Positions 45,109-46,391 of a DNA stretch of 46,391 nucleotides are shown here, in pieces. The notes under the pieces were generated by a model. It had not been told where the DNA came from. It searched no databases and saw nothing but the letters and a program-made list of their open reading frames with translations. This DNA comes from an uncultured Clostridium sp. (GTDB lineage: Bacteria; Bacillota; Clostridia; TANB77; CAG-508): assembly GCA_947165355.1 (NCBI GenBank), contig CAMUZZ010000005.1, positions 1-46,391 on the forward strand, read 5' to 3'. The translations under genes were made by a program, and so were the position numbers. The stretch's first letter is position 1. Every line of letters begins with the position of its first letter.

Positions 45109-46209
45109 TTATTTCATTAAATTTCGTAATTTTTCATCTACAGGAATACCGGTGTATTCTTTTATTTTTTCCTCGCCGATTAAGGCTCTGTATACCCCGT
45201 TTGATAGTGCTTCCATTTCAAGTTCTCCAGGGAATATAGAAACATTTCCTAAAAATGATACGTAATCAGAAATTGTATTTGTTATGTATTCGCTTTTTGC
45301 CATGGCTCCTGTTAATATTATTCCATCTAAATTTCTTCCAAAGTTAATGCTAACTGAACCTATTTGTTTTGATATTTGATATAACATTGAATCTAAAACT
45401 AGTTTTGCTTTTTGGTTACCAGTATCTATTTGCTTTAAAACTTCTCTAACATCGTTTGTTCCAAGAAGTGATATCATTCCACCTTTTCTTGTTATAAGTT
45501 CATGCATTTCTTCCTTAGTGTATTTTTCTGAAAAGCATAATTCTATTATATCTTGTGCAAATGTACTTCCTGTTCTTCCTGTTGTAAATGGACCATCGCC
45601 TCGAAGTGCGTTGTTTACATCTATAACTTTTCCGTGTTTGTGAGCTCCAATTGTAATTCCACTGCCGAGATGAACAACAATTAAATTAAGCTCTTCATAA
45701 GTTTTTCCAATTGATTTTGCATATTGATGTGCAACTTCTTTTTGATTTAAAGCATGAAAAATAGATTGCTTGTATATTCCGTTTATTCCAGTAATTTTTG
45801 CAACGTCTTGAAGTTCATCGACTGTAACAGGATTTACTGTATAGGCTTTTTTTCCACTTTGTTTTGCTAATTCTTCTGCAATTTGTATTCCAAGGTTTGA
45901 TGCATGTTTCATTGAATATCCTTCTCGTGCATGCTTTAGCATTAAATCATTTACTAAATAAACGCCACCATCCATAGATTCAAGTCCACCAGCTCTTCCT
46001 GAAAAAGCATCGATAGAAGATAGTGGAATATTATGATTTTTAAGAGTATCTATAGCCATTTGAACCTTAGATTGAACTTCGGTTTCACTGTCATAATTTT
46101 TTTGTGTATAATAAATTGTTTCGTTAAATATTGGCTCTTCGTTCTTAAATAGTGCAATTTTCAAAGATCTAGAACCAGGATTTATTGCAAGTATTTTGTA
46201 CTCGTTCAT
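45109..46209 (-). CDS. buk: Butyrate kinase
   Basis: 366 aa, in the family's range. It is an acetokinase-fold enzyme that interconverts butyryl phosphate + ADP with butyrate + ATP. The N-terminal phosphate loop AINPGSRSLKIALF, the SGRAGGLESMDGG segment, HLGSGITIGAHKHGK, RTGSTFAQ and GAMAKSEYI match Buk rather than acetate kinase. It would give ATP from butyrate fermentation, but its usual partner phosphotransbutyrylase is not in the window, and branched-chain substrates are possible. The ATG at 46209 is preceded by GAGGTGA on the minus strand. Confidence 0.93.
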   Translation of the reverse strand: MNEYKILAINPGSRSLKIALFKNEEPIFNETIYYTQKNYDSETEVQSKVQMAIDTLKNHNIPLSSIDAFSGRAGGLESMDGGVYLVNDLMLKHAREGYSMKHASNLGIQIAEELAKQSGKKAYTVNPVTVDELQDVAKITGINGIYKQSIFHALNQKEVAHQYAKSIGKTYEELNLIVVHLGSGITIGAHKHGKVIDVNNALRGDGPFTTGRTGSTFAQDIIELCFSEKYTKEEMHELITRKGGMISLLGTNDVREVLKQIDTGNQKAKLVLDSMLYQISKQIGSVSINFGRNLDGIILTGAMAKSEYITNTISDYVSFLGNVSIFPGELEMEALSNGVYRALIGEEKIKEYTGIPVDEKLRNLMK

Positions 46210-46229
46210 CTTAAGTCACCTCGGGGGTG

Positions 46230-46299
46230 ATTATATCATAAAAAACAAATTTGGTGTTAAAAAAAATTATGTTGAAATCAATTTGTAGTATGATATAAT
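46230..46299. promoter_or_regulatory. Divergent promoters between buk and the next gene
   Basis: Plus strand: TTGAAA (46272-46277), 16 nt, TATAAT (46294-46299), serving the gene at 46336. Minus strand: TATAAT at 46235-46230 serves buk, with a weaker -35. Confidence 0.65.
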
Positions 46300-46335
46300 T
46301 TTAAGGAAATAATTAATACGAAGGAAGAAGTGAAA

Positions 46336-46391
46336 ATGGTATTAACAGATAGTTATAAGAATGCATTTGCAGAAGCAGATGTTATTTTAAA
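46336..46391 (+). CDS. Start of an unidentified gene (cut by window end)
   Basis: ATG 46336 follows GAAGGAAG and opens an uninterrupted frame to the window edge (18 complete codons, MVLTDSYKNAFAEADVIL). It has a good promoter. Too little is present to assign a function. Confidence 0.6.
   Translation, partial: MVLTDSYKNAFAEADVIL

Noticed and set aside
45036..45239. 67-residue plus-strand frame
   Set aside because: It overlaps the end of butyrate kinase on the other strand, lacks a ribosome binding site and shows no family features.

Overview
This is a low-GC chromosomal segment of a Gram-positive, Clostridia-like bacterium. The evidence is AT-rich codon use, strong AGGAGG-type ribosome binding sites, TTGnnn-N16/17-TAtAAT promoters, Firmicutes-style gene pairs (rplI-dnaB, tilS-ftsH, holB-ricT), RqcH, a sortase, large wall-stalk proteins and butyrate kinase. 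An uncultured gut-type Clostridia is my inference; nothing here names a species.

Layout. (1) 1-690: the 3' part of a group I intron, the 3' half of the tRNA it interrupts (probably tRNA-Thr), and a frameshifted HNH endonuclease gene. (2) 701-1429: a FabG-like reductase. (3) 1771-19238: three very large surface proteins (2452, 1087 and 1447 aa), each with its own promoter and terminator, then a ksgA-sortase operon. The three proteins have N-terminal heads (NlpC/P60, thioester domain, NlpC/P60), stalks of SpaA/Cna_B/SdrD_B-like and DUF11/D2-like isopeptide-type domains, and a C-terminal module of identical length (207 codons). That module ends in [ST]-[VI]-[KR]-T-G, a membrane helix and lysines, in place of LPXTG. 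(4) 19245-23299: an XRE regulator, a gene-free repeat region, NfeD plus an SPFH/band-7 protein, and rqcH, all on the minus strand. (5) 23433-30928: housekeeping genes rplI, dnaB, tilS, ftsH, rpsT and topA. (6) 31038-39155: a single 2705-aa cyclic beta-1,2-glucan synthase-type enzyme. (7) 39283-44985: a two-component system, signal peptidase I, holB, ricT, a small membrane-anchored unknown and a 56-aa ferredoxin. (8) 45109-46391: butyrate kinase on the minus strand and the start of a divergent gene.

How it fits together. The surface proteins, sortase and signal peptidase suggest an envelope-display system: export, proposed covalent anchoring through a non-standard sorting signal, and stalks stiffened by intramolecular isopeptide bonds. 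The pairing of the neighbouring sortase with the variant TG signal is an inference. The most distinctive non-coding features are two copies of a hairpin element (17377-17525 and 19889-19984) that share a core but have compensatory changes in their stems, dispersed REP-like palindromes (ACGGTTCCGTTTGAC family), and a hairpin between the Shine-Dalgarno and start codon of topA.
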